Assembly: GCA_008360955.1 (NCBI GenBank)
Contig: LUCM01001620.1
Coordinates: 132,244 to 196,243 of the forward strand
DNA length: 64,000 bases
Source: Fasciolopsis buskii
Lineage: Eukaryota > Platyhelminthes > Trematoda > Plagiorchiida > Fasciolidae
Direction of reading: 5' to 3'
Positions 43,501 to 51,566 of the stretch are shown here, one piece after another. The first letter of the stretch is position 1, and every line of letters starts with the position of its first letter. The notes under the pieces were generated by a model, which searched no databases, was not told the DNA's origin, and saw only the letters and a list, made by a program, of their open reading frames with translations. Made by a program: the position numbers and the translations under genes.

Positions 43501-46500
43501 TGATCCAAGAATTACTGAAGGATTACGACGAACTTATCGATTTTCATCGTTTATCAGTGCTGGTCCCCTAGGAATGCACATGCCAAATTGCTATGAATAA
43601 ATCTCGCTTTGCCCTTCCCGACTGGCTAGTGATGTATCGTAATTAGACTAACATGTAGTGGCTTAAACGGGATATAGACTGAATGCCGAGCCTACTCGCT
43701 CACTAGATAACCCAAAGCACGCGGCTTATTAACGAAAAGATTTACTGGTTCTCACCGAATTAAAGTAATAAATATTCAAGTATTTGCATTATTATGCTGC
43801 TGCTTACCGAGGAGGAAATGTTTCATATGTTGCTTGTTGCATGAGTTTCGGCAAAACTTGTAAGTGCTGCCTGGATGCTAGCTTGTCTTACGGATTTTTT
43901 GATACCATAAACTGGTCTTACCATGATTCAGGTTGCGTATCCCTCAGAGATAATCCAAAGCAGCAGCACAGTTACATGATTGGCCTGTAATTAAAACTGG
44001 GCGGGATAGTTACTCATTTTGTCTCGCGTTTTCCTCATGTCATGCACTGGAAAAAAACGTCTTCGTCACTTTGACAAGCACCTGTTTACAGCCTTGCTTT
44101 GCGTGTGCATTAGTCTAGGCCAACAAACAATGAGGATCAAAAGTTTACCTCCGTTTTTATGGTTTCAAGGGATTTCACAGTTAAACACACCTTTGATTTA
44201 TTTCAACTAATATTCAGTTTAAAATTACTGGACGTCCTGGATGTGAACTTGTGGTAAATGAAAATCAGTAAGACTTGACAAAGCTAGTGCATCATTCAAC
44301 ATCATACGACAACATCCGAAGGACATAACTGAAGAATCAGCGAAATATAAGGACTCACTTTTCCATTCTTGACGATATCTATCAACTTAAAAAGTCCGGA
44401 TTCGTCTAAAGGAATTTCAACCTCATCTTCCGTAGCTATAAACAAAAGAAAGTATTTTGTAGAGCAGAAGAAATTAATCAATTAAATGCCAAGTAACAAA
44501 TTAGAAGTAAATACTTCCTAAATTGTGCATGGACATTTTGGCCCTCCATAACACAAAGTGCAATCATTACAATGTGGTTACTCTGCAACACAGTTTACGA
44601 CGCATTGGTGGCCAAGTGTAGAAGAGAGAGTGGCAGTTTTAAACGCAGTGGGGAGATGGACCGACGCTTAAAACTATACAAATAGCCGCTCACTTTGACT
44701 CTAAGTTGCAAAGTGCGTAACAGTCAAGCTGTGCATAGAGTAACGGAGACGGCACGTATAAACATAGTTGGTTCAAGAAATATTTGACATGCAAGTAGCT
44801 GTTTGTAGAGCCTTACGGCAAGGGCTTCTGGCTAAGTCCTTGAACATATTTTCAATCTGAATACAAATAAGAAAAATTACACTATTTTTAACAAAGAAAA
44901 ATGGCATAAGAAGATCATTATGAACGGCTCAACTGCGTTTCGATATTTTATTATGTGCTTCGTAAAAGCCGATATGCAGAGTTAACACTTAATTGACAAG
45001 AAAATCGCCTAGTTGAGAACAACAAAGATATTATTCTGAAACAGAATTTAGTGGATCATGAAAAGATGCAGCGAAGAACTTGATTGTCCCGAGTAATTTA
45101 TACTGAATGAATTAATCTTTTTCGATCTCTGCGGGAACCGATAGAACTCGAAAGTCGTGCTACGGAACCAATAATAGACGATATTCTGTAGTTAATACGT
45201 TGTTATTCATACCCCAAAATTACCAACGGGAAGTGAATCCAAATTTGATGCACTTTATCCTAGTCGGGGTTGGCCACAATATATGGCAATCACAGGGAAA
45301 ATTCATGCAATATTTTTGAGGCTTTAACATCACAGCACAAACTGAAAACTAGCAGCTTCTGATATGAAAATAAATTCGATATATATATATATATATAGGT
45401 AAAAAGATATTTAATATTTAATAATGAGTTGTGCGTCGGTCAGTAAATTAAACACAAAGTTATGACTTAATTTCATTCCGTTAATTTCAGCGAATTTTCG
45501 TGCACCGCGGAAGCGTGACAGCACAAAGCGCGACCATTAACGGTCTACAGTAGAAAATTCTTAGTGTGATGATAAATAATACACTCTAAACATGGAAAAA
45601 ATTACCCAATTTTTGTAAAATTCACAAATCTCTCAGCCTGATAAATAACCCAATTTTTGGCCATCAAAATCCGTGGTGGGACGAAACGCAGAGATCACTT
45701 ATCACTTACCCCTCTGCGCTAACTAGGTTGGTATCCTCAGATAACGAGAACCGATTTGATCATAGTTCAGATAAAACATGCCAGTCTTAGCGTTAGGAAG
45801 TCAATACATTTTGATAAGTTTCAATAAAATAGCTACCTGAGCTTTTTTCACCATCCGGGGTTCCTATGGATTATCAACCTGTTCCGCTGATAAACAGGAA
45901 TCTCAGAGATGGCGGAGATAAATATTCCCATTACAAAGAGCAAACGAAGATTTTTCCAGCTGCATTTAGAGAGTAAACCAACTTAAGATGTCATTGAAAT
46001 GATTCGTTCTCAAAGCATCAGTGCGACAAAGTGCGGAGTCCCACTGAATGTGACCAGCTGATAAAACGTATTTTATTATTCATTAGTGATAATTTTTGCA
46101 GCTATTCGGCACTAAATTTCCGGGAAATGGCTGGCCAACTACACTCATAATCACAACTCATCTGTCACTTTCTGCAGATCCAATAATGATGCAAAATGAA
46201 AATGAAAAGATTATTTAGGGGGGAAATTTGAGATGGTATACAAATCTCATTCACCTGCCGCTTGTTAAAAAAACATGATTTAATTCATCTGTGATGTTTC
46301 GGATTGAATATTACTGTATAGCACGCACAGAAGTTAGTACACCCTGGTTTATGTGCACAAAAATTTCAAAATTAAGCAAACTCCCTAGACAGAGGGACAA
46401 CATACTTGGCAGCTGGGGCATGAAAAGTCCCCTGGGATGAGCAGTGAAACGATATAAACCCCAGTGGTGAGACTTTCAGTCTGGATAAACCCAGAGAAAT

Positions 46501-47490
46501 GAAATACGGTAGGCACGAATGGTGGAAGCGAATGTAAACTTTCGACCTAATAGTTTGGGCTACAAATTTCTAAATGACAAAAATTCAACTGACACTCTTC
46601 GAAAAGAAACCTAAACAATGGTCCTTAATTCTAACTGGTCAACCCCCCACATAGGTTGCGCGAAAATACACTGATATTATTCGGCTCTCAGCAGAACGAT
46701 AAATCAGTATAGGAATTCAATCTCACTGGCATATATGGACTGGGTGTTGTTGGAAAACTGTTTGGTGTGCGGACGATGTGGGTCTATCCAAGAACATTTA
46801 GAAAACTAACAATCTGCAATAAAGTGCAAAAAGTGAAATCAGTATCAAGCAATTTTTAAATGACATCTAAAGTGAATTTCGATTGAAATGCACTATAATT
46901 GATGCACTTCTTGACTATTAAGTGTTTCAGTATTTGGCTCTGGTGTTTCCAGAATCACTTTGAACTGCTGGGGTACACTGCTCACGATTTGCTGGTTTTG
47001 TTTGCACTCGGTTGGCAATAAAAAATACCTTCACCTTTTTCCCAGATCTCACTTTGCTACACTGTCGGGGAAGAACCGTATTCCACACTAAACACGCACA
47101 CAAAGTCCACCTGTTATCAATAAAAATATCAGTATACGTTAACAGTGCTGATTCTTCTGTTTCCTCGCCTTCTAAAACAAGTTAACGAGATTATGGACAC
47201 TATAAGAAGACAGAAGAAACGTATTTTGAAAGGTCAGATAAAAGCAAACCACGTAGGTATAAAACTACATTCACTTATATCTTCATACTAATTTAATGCC
47301 ATAATTCTTGCAGAATGGACATTTTTGGGCGTCTCCTAAATTAGCAATTCGTTTTCTACCTCAGAAAAATTGGTTTCGTTTGTTTTGTACTCGAGGGCTT
47401 GCAACACTTTCCATGCACAACGCCGTCGAACTTCCAGATTGGCCACTTGGCGGCGATACCAACACTGAATCAGAACGGCCGCGCGAAAAG
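13350..47490 (-). CDS. PPEF: PPEF/RdgC-type Ser/Thr phosphatase gene, whole span
   Basis: This is the span of a split gene for a protein phosphatase with EF-hands. The family removes phosphate from serine/threonine and couples this to Ca2+ and calmodulin, classically in sensory neurons (Drosophila RdgC). Twelve exons were found by eye on the minus strand: 47360-47490, 44359-44435, 37065-37229, 34756-34922, 25463-25499, 23555-23704, 22273-22321, 19265-19701, 16772-16890, 13989-14155, 13745-13829 and 13350-13546. Every junction I could test has AG/GT borders and matching phase. The order is IQ motif, PPP catalytic core, EF-hand tail, as in animal PPEF. The found exons total about 590 codons, against roughly 650-750 in human PPEF1/2, so the 5' end, one exon between 44.4 and 47.4 kb, and a linker near 22.9-23.0 kb are missing. 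The introns hold RTE, CR1 and Penelope-like debris. The family assignment is firm; the exact model is an inference. Confidence 0.9.
13745..13829 (-). CDS. PPEF: PPEF exon leading into second EF-hand
   Basis: This 85-nt exon has acceptor tccatgttgtag and donor ACAG|GTTAGT. It encodes a helix (LLSDLLRNYDAIQSTARSID) that aligns with the LLETLYRNR...F..ID helix of PPEF, followed by the first half of an EF loop. It contains no Met near its start. It runs from phase 0 to phase 1 and joins the last exon to give the loop D-E-N-D-T-G-L-I-D-L-Q-Q, the best-kept EF loop in the gene, with Gln instead of Glu at position 12. Confidence 0.85.
13989..14155 (-). CDS. PPEF: PPEF exon, first EF-hand and LPWR block
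   Basis: This 167-nt exon starts with the rest of a Gly codon and reads GEISLNEW, then LQLPWRCLRPFLV. The LPWR.LRP.LV pattern is diagnostic of the PPEF region between EF-hands. The acceptor is ccatttctcgggcag and the donor is AAA|GTAAGT, phase 1 to 0. The EF loop spread over the intron is D-I-L-K-K-G-E-I-S-L-N-E: positions 1, 6, 8 and 12 are kept, but 3 and 5 are not acidic, so Ca2+ binding is doubtful. Confidence 0.9.
14550..15720 (-). mobile_element. RTE-like retrotransposon fragment in phosphatase intron, sense
   Basis: The minus strand gives RTE-like RT pieces in order. LKGAPEIFTSLFQSL, VRAYSDLSPEITTSSSFRQ and YAEDVVLLSKDP (YADD mutated to YAED) all lie within 15,275-15,691. AAMFLSALCASEMK follows near 15.2 kb. 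Then come the C-terminal blocks around 14.9-15.1 kb (SRTWQLRTGLRRLSVLE, an YGCETWPLR equivalent) and a final DMAPLPGQ segment near 14.56 kb. Frame changes and stops are frequent. It sits in the intron between exons 16772 and 14155, in the same orientation as the gene. Confidence 0.8.
16772..16890 (-). CDS. PPEF: PPEF exon, linker helix into first EF-hand
   Basis: This 119-nt exon has acceptor ctccaatgcctag and donor AAAG|GTGAGT. It encodes a helix (AVNSVLVKLWQQILIHQEAI) that aligns with the PPEF helix leading to the EF-hands. It ends in the first part of an EF loop, SDILKKG, where the glycine codon is split by the intron. It runs from phase 2 to phase 1, matching both neighbours. The loop is completed by EISLNEW in the exon at 14155. 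Confidence 0.85.
17612..17667 (-). ncRNA. Decayed hammerhead-ribozyme-like motif (Penelope-type end)
   Basis: On the minus strand the order is TTGAGAA, a perfect 7-bp stem (GGTAGTC with GACTACC, plus-strand 42-48 and 52-58 of the 17,600s), GAAA (17,638-17,641), then a 5-bp stem GTTGG/CCAAC (17,614-17,618 with 17,632-17,636). This is the layout of a hammerhead core: CUGANGA, stem II, GAAA, stem III. Hammerhead motifs with this arrangement are known in Penelope-like retroelements and in schistosome repeats. Two core bases differ from CUGANGA, so I expect no activity. Stem I was not convincingly identified. Confidence 0.5.
17697..17719. repeat. Perfect 11-bp inverted repeat with 1-nt spacer
   Basis: ACGTTCACATG and its exact reverse complement flank a single G. 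It lies 30 bp from the hammerhead-like motif and may belong to the same element end. Confidence 0.8.
17720..19264. other. Intron sequence
   Basis: This is the remainder of the intron between exons 19265 and 16890. It holds a hydrophobic open frame on the minus strand (18135-18479) without exon borders that I trust. Nothing else was recognised. Confidence 0.4.
19265..19701 (-). CDS. PPEF: PPEF exon, C-terminal half of catalytic domain
   Basis: This is the longest exon (437 nt). It starts LLNLLWSDPQ and carries FRGGGCYFGPDVT, RSHQCFPEGW and FSSVDYYG. In PPEF the matching blocks are the WSDP loop, the GGGCYFGPDVT segment, RSHE (second metal-site His) and FSASNYY (active-site Tyr loop). Asp replaces the usual Asn before the tyrosines. 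After the catalytic core comes a linker rich in Glu, Lys and Ser. The acceptor is cccctattag and the donor is GTTAA|GTGAGT, which ends in phase 2 and joins to C|CCC in the next exon. Confidence 0.95.
19702..22272. other. Intron sequence
   Basis: This is the 2.6-kb intron between the 49-nt exon and the long catalytic exon. I see no recognised element in it. Confidence 0.45.
22273..22321 (-). CDS. PPEF: PPEF 49-nt exon before the WSDP motif
   Basis: This 49-nt exon encodes PRFDGEETVSVKDWEQ, the acidic lead-in that precedes the LLWSDP block in PPEF. It has acceptor cttctgttttaag and donor CAG|GTAATT. It ends in phase 0 and joins directly to the phase-0 exon at 19701, giving VKDWEQLLNLLWSDP across the junction. 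The short length and the 2.6-kb intron after it are notable. Its start in phase 2 means the preceding linker exon is not fully known. Confidence 0.82.
22933..23022 (-). CDS. Possible PPEF linker micro-exons (tentative)
   Basis: The exon at 23555 ends in phase 0 and the exon at 22321 starts in phase 2, so at least one exon must lie between. Two small open segments fit. One is 23002-23022 (21 nt, encoding NLVRRYQ, acceptor tgtattag, donor CAG|GTACTG). The other is 22933-22961 (29 nt, encoding VNYLGLDQE, acceptor ccttgattag, donor GTTCAC). Together they would run from phase 0 to phase 2 as required. The region is variable in PPEF proteins, so homology cannot confirm them, and the second donor is weak. 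Confidence 0.3.
23555..23704 (-). CDS. PPEF: PPEF exon with HGG metal-site motif
   Basis: This exon of 50 codons is phase 0 at both ends, with acceptor atattttttag and donor AAG|GTGATT. It reads LFCRIPVACVINKVILVCHGG and continues into a DMSHLKEMDR helix. This matches the PPP segment 'F..LPLA..I...V...HGG' and the DLELLD-like helix that follows in PPEF. HGG lies at 23606-23614; its His is a metal ligand in known PPP structures. Proline and valine replace the usual leucine-alanine pattern in places, so this is a divergent copy. Confidence 0.92.
23705..25462. other. Intron sequence
   Basis: This is the 1.8-kb intron between the YGF micro-exon and the HGG exon. Nothing was recognised beyond short random open frames. 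Confidence 0.45.
25463..25499 (-). CDS. PPEF: PPEF 37-nt exon (YGF segment)
   Basis: This short exon encodes YGFKKEIRLKFP, the block that follows GNHED in PPP enzymes (YGF..E...K). The acceptor is the pyrimidine-rich ttttacctctcag and the donor is CCA|GTGAGT. Its phase 2-to-0 layout fits both neighbours exactly: CA|T upstream and ACT downstream. It is only 37 nt long and sits 9.3 kb from the upstream exon and 1.8 kb from the downstream one. Confidence 0.88.
26220..27500 (+). mobile_element. RTE-like retrotransposon fragment, antisense in phosphatase intron
   Basis: The plus strand keeps a long collinear RTE-like stretch across several frames. It starts with the pre-RT linker (LHRNRELWRSQRAIEKEHA near 26.3 kb), then a GPHKVQGPDGLSKLYELF block near 26.65 kb, and VCANN with SLISMAS near 26.82-26.86 kb. 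Next is the RT core (SSKAIMFLNIPAVFDFACLAVL, 26,980-27,050; VRAYGQLSPPFVVSTGAR, 27,128-27,180; a LYPHLYL block). It runs out near 27,500 after EDIASRIF. It lacks the 3' end and tail, and it is riddled with frameshifts. Confidence 0.82.
28007..28041. repeat. ATT/TTA microsatellite
   Basis: This is an imperfect run of TTA units (ctattattata...tattattattacc). Confidence 0.8.
28935..31770 (+). mobile_element. CR1-like non-LTR retrotransposon ORF2, antisense in phosphatase intron
   Basis: Collinear ORF2 pieces lie on the plus strand. First is an endonuclease remnant (CICIHESWLNPDIADSLVSID, near 29,330-29,390). Then come the RT approach (GRDSLSSALLRHGAVALTN; DCWRPVTIIPIPKSSSSN, 30,411-30,565), SKLTERAI-like PKLTERAILRRLCSSMYPP with FHFAYKSN (30,620-30,705), GAFLSPFLFSTYISDL (near 30,975) and FKYADDVALSG with YADD at 31,050-31,061. 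Last is a C-terminal domain (LSLNLCGQRLSACEKCAHKI, ending in EFLSNLS at 31,753). Several frameshifts and stops break the reading frame. It is in the 9.3-kb intron, opposite to the gene. Confidence 0.88.
30960..31090 (+). pseudogene. CR1-like reverse transcriptase catalytic core with premature stop
   Basis: One frame here reads L-stop-GAFLSPFLFSTYISDL followed by FKYADDVALSG. The stop TAG at 30,969-30,971 falls where the conserved PQG Gln (CAG) is expected, so one C-to-T change explains it. The YADD catalytic aspartates at 31,050-31,061 are intact and in the same frame. Confidence 0.82.
31771..34755. other. Intron sequence after the CR1-like element
   Basis: The first few hundred bases may be the CR1 3' untranslated end (T-rich). 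Two plus-strand open frames (32473-32742, 89 codons, and 33149-33370, 73 codons) could be retroelement ORF1-like debris, but I recognise no domain. Nothing else was seen. Confidence 0.35.
34756..34922 (-). CDS. PPEF: PPEF exon with GDFVDRG and RGNHED motifs
   Basis: This exon of 167 nt opens HGLPARHK and contains two hallmark PPP motifs: GDFVDRG at 34863-34883 (metal-bridging Asp and a phosphate-binding Arg) and RGNHED around 34773-34790 (metal-binding Asn and proton-donor His). It lacks an internal Met near its start, so a Met-to-stop scan misses it. The acceptor is atcatttag and the donor is CA|GTGAGT, phase 0 to 2. The split codon CA+T with the 37-nt exon at 25499 gives His before the conserved YGF. 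The following intron of 9.3 kb holds RTE and CR1 elements in antisense orientation. Confidence 0.95.
35928..36330 (+). mobile_element. Penelope-like reverse transcriptase fragment, antisense in intron
   Basis: A 61-codon open stretch (35,928-36,110) reads PLGLDLANMFLVGLDHGSLL, then RLDLYVRCMDDMFAI and FHTFVTAYS. This matches the Penelope-like RT pattern 'SPLGPxLAN...LDLYxRYxDDxF'. The catalytic aspartates are CMDD at 36,021-36,032. After a frame change the next block reads LKHRDVLLLLDS, the usual 'LPFLD' position. It lies in the intron between exons 37065 and 34922, opposite to the gene. Confidence 0.75.
37065..37229 (-). CDS. PPEF: PPEF exon with metal-binding GDIHG motif
   Basis: This exon of 55 codons is phase 0 at both ends, with acceptor tttttcttccag and donor CAG|GTCAGT. 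It carries the first PPP metal-site motif, CGDIHGN, at 37095-37112. The Asp and His bind the dinuclear metal centre in known PPP enzymes. The upstream helix ends in QQPNI, the position of the conserved LPNI-like turn in PPEF. The usual Gln after GDxHG is Asn here. The 7.1-kb intron upstream contains an RTE fragment, and the 2.1-kb intron downstream contains a Penelope-like fragment. Confidence 0.92.
37680..38225 (-). mobile_element. RTE-like RT fragment, sense in phosphatase intron
   Basis: The minus strand reads YEKGGGSPHKNHKGISLLNT, ASKLLADIIPYQRLSS and, further on, VFLDQ-stop-TAFD, the opposite ends of fingers/palm blocks in RTE RT ('GxRxxCxNxRGISLL...ASKLLA' and 'VFLDFKAAFD'). Stops and frameshifts are present. 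Only the first part of RT remains; the YADD part is not seen. Confidence 0.78.
41000..41392 (-). other. 130-codon open frame of unknown origin
   Basis: The predicted product is basic and rich in Arg, Lys, Cys and Gly (for example VHLERNRKRGELEHSCRKP and KGRSGGQWQLVFGGVECAK). GC content is visibly higher than in the surrounding intron. It lies 100 bp from the tRNA-like segment on the same strand, which suggests a repeat rather than a host gene. I recognise no domain, and I see no exon borders. Confidence 0.35.
41490..41550 (-). repeat. tRNA-like segment, possible SINE head
   Basis: The minus strand reads TTGCTTACGTGGTTAC (A-box-like, 41,533-41,548) and, about 30 nt on, GGTTCTACTCC (B-box-like, 41,493-41,503), with AAAGGTCGCA just before it. 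Spacing suits the internal pol III promoter of a tRNA or tRNA-derived SINE. Mismatches make a functional tRNA unlikely. Confidence 0.45.
44359..44435 (-). CDS. PPEF: PPEF exon before the catalytic domain
   Basis: This is a 77-nt exon bordered by ttgtttatag and GTGAGT. It encodes an acidic stretch followed by IPLDESGLFKLIDIVKNGK. Joined to the next exon, it aligns without a gap to the PPEF segment just before the catalytic core (a proline-leucine start, then a helix, then the QLPNI-like QQPNI). The exon runs from phase 1 to phase 0, which fits the phase-0 start of 37065-37229. The sequence is less conserved than the catalytic exons, so support rests on splice sites, phase and position. Confidence 0.7.
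44436..47359. other. Intron region with an unresolved phosphatase exon
   Basis: Splice phases demand at least one coding exon here (phase 0 to 1), covering the segment between the IQ motif and the catalytic core. I could not settle on one. An AT repeat lies at 45,379-45,397. Confidence 0.4.
45379..45397. repeat. AT dinucleotide microsatellite
   Basis: This is an uninterrupted AT run of about 19 bp. Confidence 0.9.
47360..47490 (-). CDS. PPEF: PPEF exon with IQ calmodulin-binding motif
   Basis: This is the most 5' exon recognised. It reads AAVLIQCWYRRQVANLE and continues through RRRCAWKVLQALEY, which matches the N-terminal IQ segment of PPEF proteins, where calmodulin binds. The acceptor is a long T-tract ending ccag at 47491; the donor is GAG|GTAGAA after 47360. 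The exon starts in phase 1 and ends in phase 0. A short upstream exon carrying the start codon is expected but was not found. The next identified exon (44359-44435) starts in phase 1, so at least one exon lies unseen between them. Confidence 0.85.
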
Positions 47491-50400
47491 CTGGAAAAAA
47501 ACAAGACAATTCTGAATTTACTGAAAAGAAATCCATTGATCTATTCGGCTCTGATGTCCGTCCGTAGCGTACTCCAGTTAAATAAGGTGATTTGTAGAAC
47601 CGAGGCAAAAAACGTTACCCATGCACCGTACTTAGTTTTAGGAAACATTGAAAATTTCGCAACCAGAATTTAGCTTAACAACCCATGCTCGTTGTCTGAC
47701 GCTGTAATCAATGATCAGACAACGCACAGCAATGAAATATCTTTGTCCCACCTTCGCAGATCAAATCCCGTCTTCCAATATTCATTAAACATACTTCGGG
47801 AACAAGAAAATTTAGCATATTACAACAGCACTCAGTTCACATTCAAAAACCATGTAACCCCGGAAGAGTTACTTTGCTATATGAACATACCGGATAATCA
47901 CTTCAGTCAAGTTTAAAATATATTAGCAGAAGTGCATGAGCGAGTGGCACACGTTAGTATTCATTGCTGTCCTTTACTTGGAAACCACAGTGAGTAGTGA
48001 GAAACGCCGTTAGAATGGCTTTTTATTTGTTTTCATAGCTCCGCATAGTTTTACACTTGTCCAATATGATCATTAGTAATGAAGCCGTTAAAAGTTTTCC
48101 CCCAATTTTACTGCAGGGAATAATAAAACAGATAAATGAAAACCAATATAGGGACATTGGGGTGAAATACTTCTGCTTCAATGGACCCTTGGTGTCTGAT
48201 ACTCGGACCCATTCGACAGTCACTGGAATGTCAGCGTTGTCAGCTATATTCTTCTATGTAAAGACTTTCAAGCAGATGACGGGTAGAGAACTGAAGCGTA
48301 TTTGTGCAAGGAAACATTGAATTACTGCTAAGAATTTCCGATCAAATTTCAAAATTTTGAAAAACAGATCCTGTTCTTCTGACTGTATATTCAAAGGTAG
48401 ATTGCAATGGCGCGCACTTAAACAGGATAAGGATAAAATTTCGTTACAATTTAAAATAATTTTTATTCTGTATAAATGTAAAACTGAGTTAATTAGCCAA
48501 ACACGTCTGAGTAGTTCCCCTTTTCCTAATGCACAGTTCAGCGCCCCAATTAGGTATCTACAAGCGTACAAAAGACGGCGCTGTCCTCGGACTGAATACC
48601 GTCGCACACCAGTTTATACTACTACTTGTGAACCCTAGATAAAAAAAGTTACAAACACTTTTAATTATGAGAACAGAAATTGATAAATATTTCATAATCC
48701 AAACTGTCTTCCTAATCTTTCATTTTTCCATTGTTCACTTTCTTTTCTCAGCAAAGAATCGAAGGGAAGTTCTATCCGGAATGAGGTCCTAGACAGTCCC
48801 AAGGTGCAAAGTGGGGAAATTGATAGGTAGTTGACGGATTCGAAACCGCTATCTCCATTTTAACATGTCAGTGTTGCTCTCCTGAAGATGGTCTCACATA
48901 ATTGCATTTACGACAGCTAATCACCAATTGTCATGCCAAATACAGTAGTTTATAATGCTTTTTCGGACTAAATCCCTAGTGTCCAAATGATTTGAAGTCA
49001 GCGCAGATGGTTCCTGATACCAATACTACCATTCAGCGATTCAGCTGCAAGCAATCAGGTATATGGTAAGGTTGGATGACATGAAATCCTACTGCAGTGA
49101 AGAATTCCAAGAGCAGAAAAAGATATAAAATAAGGATTGGCTAATGCTGGATAACAATTTCCTTAAAAGTCGAGCATAATTGTGAAGACGTATTTTGCCA
49201 ACAAAATTTGCATTGCACAGTGGAAGCAGCTCCGCAGAACGGGAGAAGAATACCGGAAGGCCACAAAGTTAAAGGGTTCGGATCAATAAAATGACGAACC
49301 GGAAAGCAAGTTCATGATATAGTGTTGGTTTTGAGGTCAGAGAACAAACAAGCAAATTTACACAGCTTGTAAACACAAGAAACCCGGCACATTCGTCACT
49401 GACTCAAAACCATTTTAAGACCTTATTAGTGCTGTTATTATTCTGCACAAATGAGTGCGAGCCATGTGCTATCTTACCATTGGTGAAGGATGGGAATTCT
49501 CAGCAAGGAACAGGAGAAGGGAAACAGTGTGCATGACAGTTTTTACATATGACGGTTTCTCTATCCAGCACCACCACTTCAAAGGCTATTCATCGGTACC
49601 TATGACTAATGGTTCATGCAATACGCCCTCCGGATGAAACCAAACATCCTGGGTGCAAAGTACGCTCATCGTCACGGATCCCGAATATCATACTGTCGTA
49701 GGCTTTATAGGTCGCCCGTAGTTGGTTTGAAATCAGGATTTATCCATCTTTCTAGACTGACTTTCACAGACCAGAGAGCACGCTGAATGGTGTCGAGCAT
49801 TCAACTTAGACTTCGCGTTTTTATGGAAGCACCCTCACTACAAGAGAGCAGTGTGCAGGGATTCTTTAGCAGAGACTATCTGGGACGCACGGACACTTGG
49901 TATCATTTCGGATGAAAGCCAGGAAGAACAACGGACTAGGAGCCCAAGACACCCATCCTCGACCATCCTGAGGCACTGAATGCGATGATTCAATACAACG
50001 AACGAAATAATCCTCAAGGGTTTGTTTGCTATTAACTGCTGGGCAGAACTGCATCCACGGAAAACCTCGGCGCTGACTGAGGCGTACAACAACCTACTTT
50101 TCCCGAAAGAATAGTTGTTACTCATGACATTTAAGACAAAAGGGTCAGTCTTATTTTCATAGGGATGTGAATTCGAAATACTGAACCAAACTAACCGATT
50201 CAAAGCGAATCTGAAGTTTTCCCTGTGTGGTGTCGGAGTGGTCAGCCTGGTGGCAACTAGACGTGTATTCTGTGAGCCAGAGTCCTCTTGCTGTCATGCT
50301 TTCCTACTTGATAGCCACAGATTTCAGAATTACCGAATATGTTACTTGAAGCATAAACGAAATAATTATTCATTATATAGTACATTGTGCGAACTTCATT

Positions 50401-51257
50401 TTGGGCTATTATGGGAAAAGAATGTGACCCCATCTAGACTGAACGGACGTAAGTGCATAATGAGATGAAGCATTTATGAAAGCCATTTTATTTAGCAATA
50501 TATTCTGTCTTATTTTATGATATAAATCAACGGTAATCGAATACTAAAATTTAATTAAGATGCCCCACAAAGAACGAAAAGTTGTAGTAAGGCTCGCTAC
50601 ATTAAGCAGTAAGTTTATAATTATTTGGTTAAAGAAGCACATTCGACATAAATGATGAAAATACGATCGAATATGTAAATAAAATGATGTGAACAGAGGG
50701 TAGAAATCGTCCAATGAACACATTAAATCAATATAATGGAATTCAGTCCAATGAAGTTCAGTTATGCTTTTTCGTTAGCGAAGTGCATGAATTCAGGAAG
50801 AATTTCCTAAAAAATCAAGAGCAAGTTTTATTACATTACCAGAATAATTTTGCTTTTTTCTACTGTAGGGTATATTATGGACTAGGTAATTGCTTTCCTG
50901 GTCGAGAAAAAACGAACAACTGATAAATCTGCATCCACGGTTCAACATTAAAAATAAATCAAACGAAGCAGACTGGAGTGTGTTTTGCCGAAGTGGAGAC
51001 TGAGAGATAAAACCTGGCGCTGCTTACGACGATCAAGATCTAAATTGCCAAAACTTAGTTTTCGCATAGTTGGGTGATCATCTGTCGTTTCTGCAACACA
51101 TAGTGTCAAACGTCTCGCGCGGAATGACACAGTACTAGTTTTTTTAACAGGTGTTGACCAACCGATGACCTAATGCATGTTTGATTTTGGTGACGCCTTT
51201 GAAACTGGCCTCCATTTCTTTCTGTTACTACACAATGATACGGCCGGTTATTCGAAG
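47491..51257. other. Upstream of the IQ exon, unrecognised
   Basis: The first coding exon and promoter of the phosphatase should lie in or beyond this stretch, but I could not identify them. Open frames of 60-121 codons on both strands show no domain that I can name. Confidence 0.35.
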
Positions 51258-51566
51258 TCATAACTGTCCCTCTGTTTTGTCAGTGCAGATGTCTAAAAAC
51301 ACAAACTCGAAAGGGTAAAGACAATCAAATTTTCCGCAAGGCGGCACAAGCCCCTTAACTGGGCGATATCGGTATCCGATTGTTCTGGAAACGGCTAACG
51401 TCTCAACAGTGCTGCAGGCGCGTCCAACGACAGAGTTGAACAGTAAGGTGATTAAATGACCCAGATCACTACCTCCGTAAAGCAACTCTGCAGAGACGCG
51501 CATTCTTAGCATATTAGTCACGTCATCCGTGTACGATATCTGTTTAGAATGATTTCTAATCAACAA
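51258..51566 (-). mobile_element. Possible gypsy-like pol C-terminal fragment
   Basis: A 102-codon minus-strand frame contains SAELLYGGSDLGHLI and, later, YPFEFVFLDICTDK. The order resembles the end of gypsy integrase in flatworm elements: 'xAELVYGTTLRLPG', then a 'CxxVFVRxDxxxxxLQPPYDGP' block. Identity is low and the key metal residues lie outside the fragment, so this is a suggestion. Confidence 0.35.

Larger units (their letters stand above)
38226..44358. other. Large intron, mostly unrecognised
   Basis: This is most of the 7.1-kb intron between exons 44359 and 37229. It holds a 130-codon open frame on the minus strand (41000-41392) and a tRNA-like segment at 41490-41550. Otherwise there are only short open frames that I cannot support. 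Confidence 0.4.

Noticed and set aside
45661..45760. Strong GTAAGT donor on the minus strand that might mark the missing phosphatase exon
   Set aside because: The only open frame ends in phase 2 and cannot join the phase-1 start at 44435.
47119..47185. Minus-strand segment GEETEESALLTYTDIFIDN as the missing phosphatase exon
   Set aside because: Attractive composition, but its phases do not fit the IQ exon and the 44.4-kb exon without another unseen exon.
49838..50203. 121-codon minus-strand open frame
   Set aside because: No recognised domain; the plus strand also has partly open frames, so coding strand is unclear.
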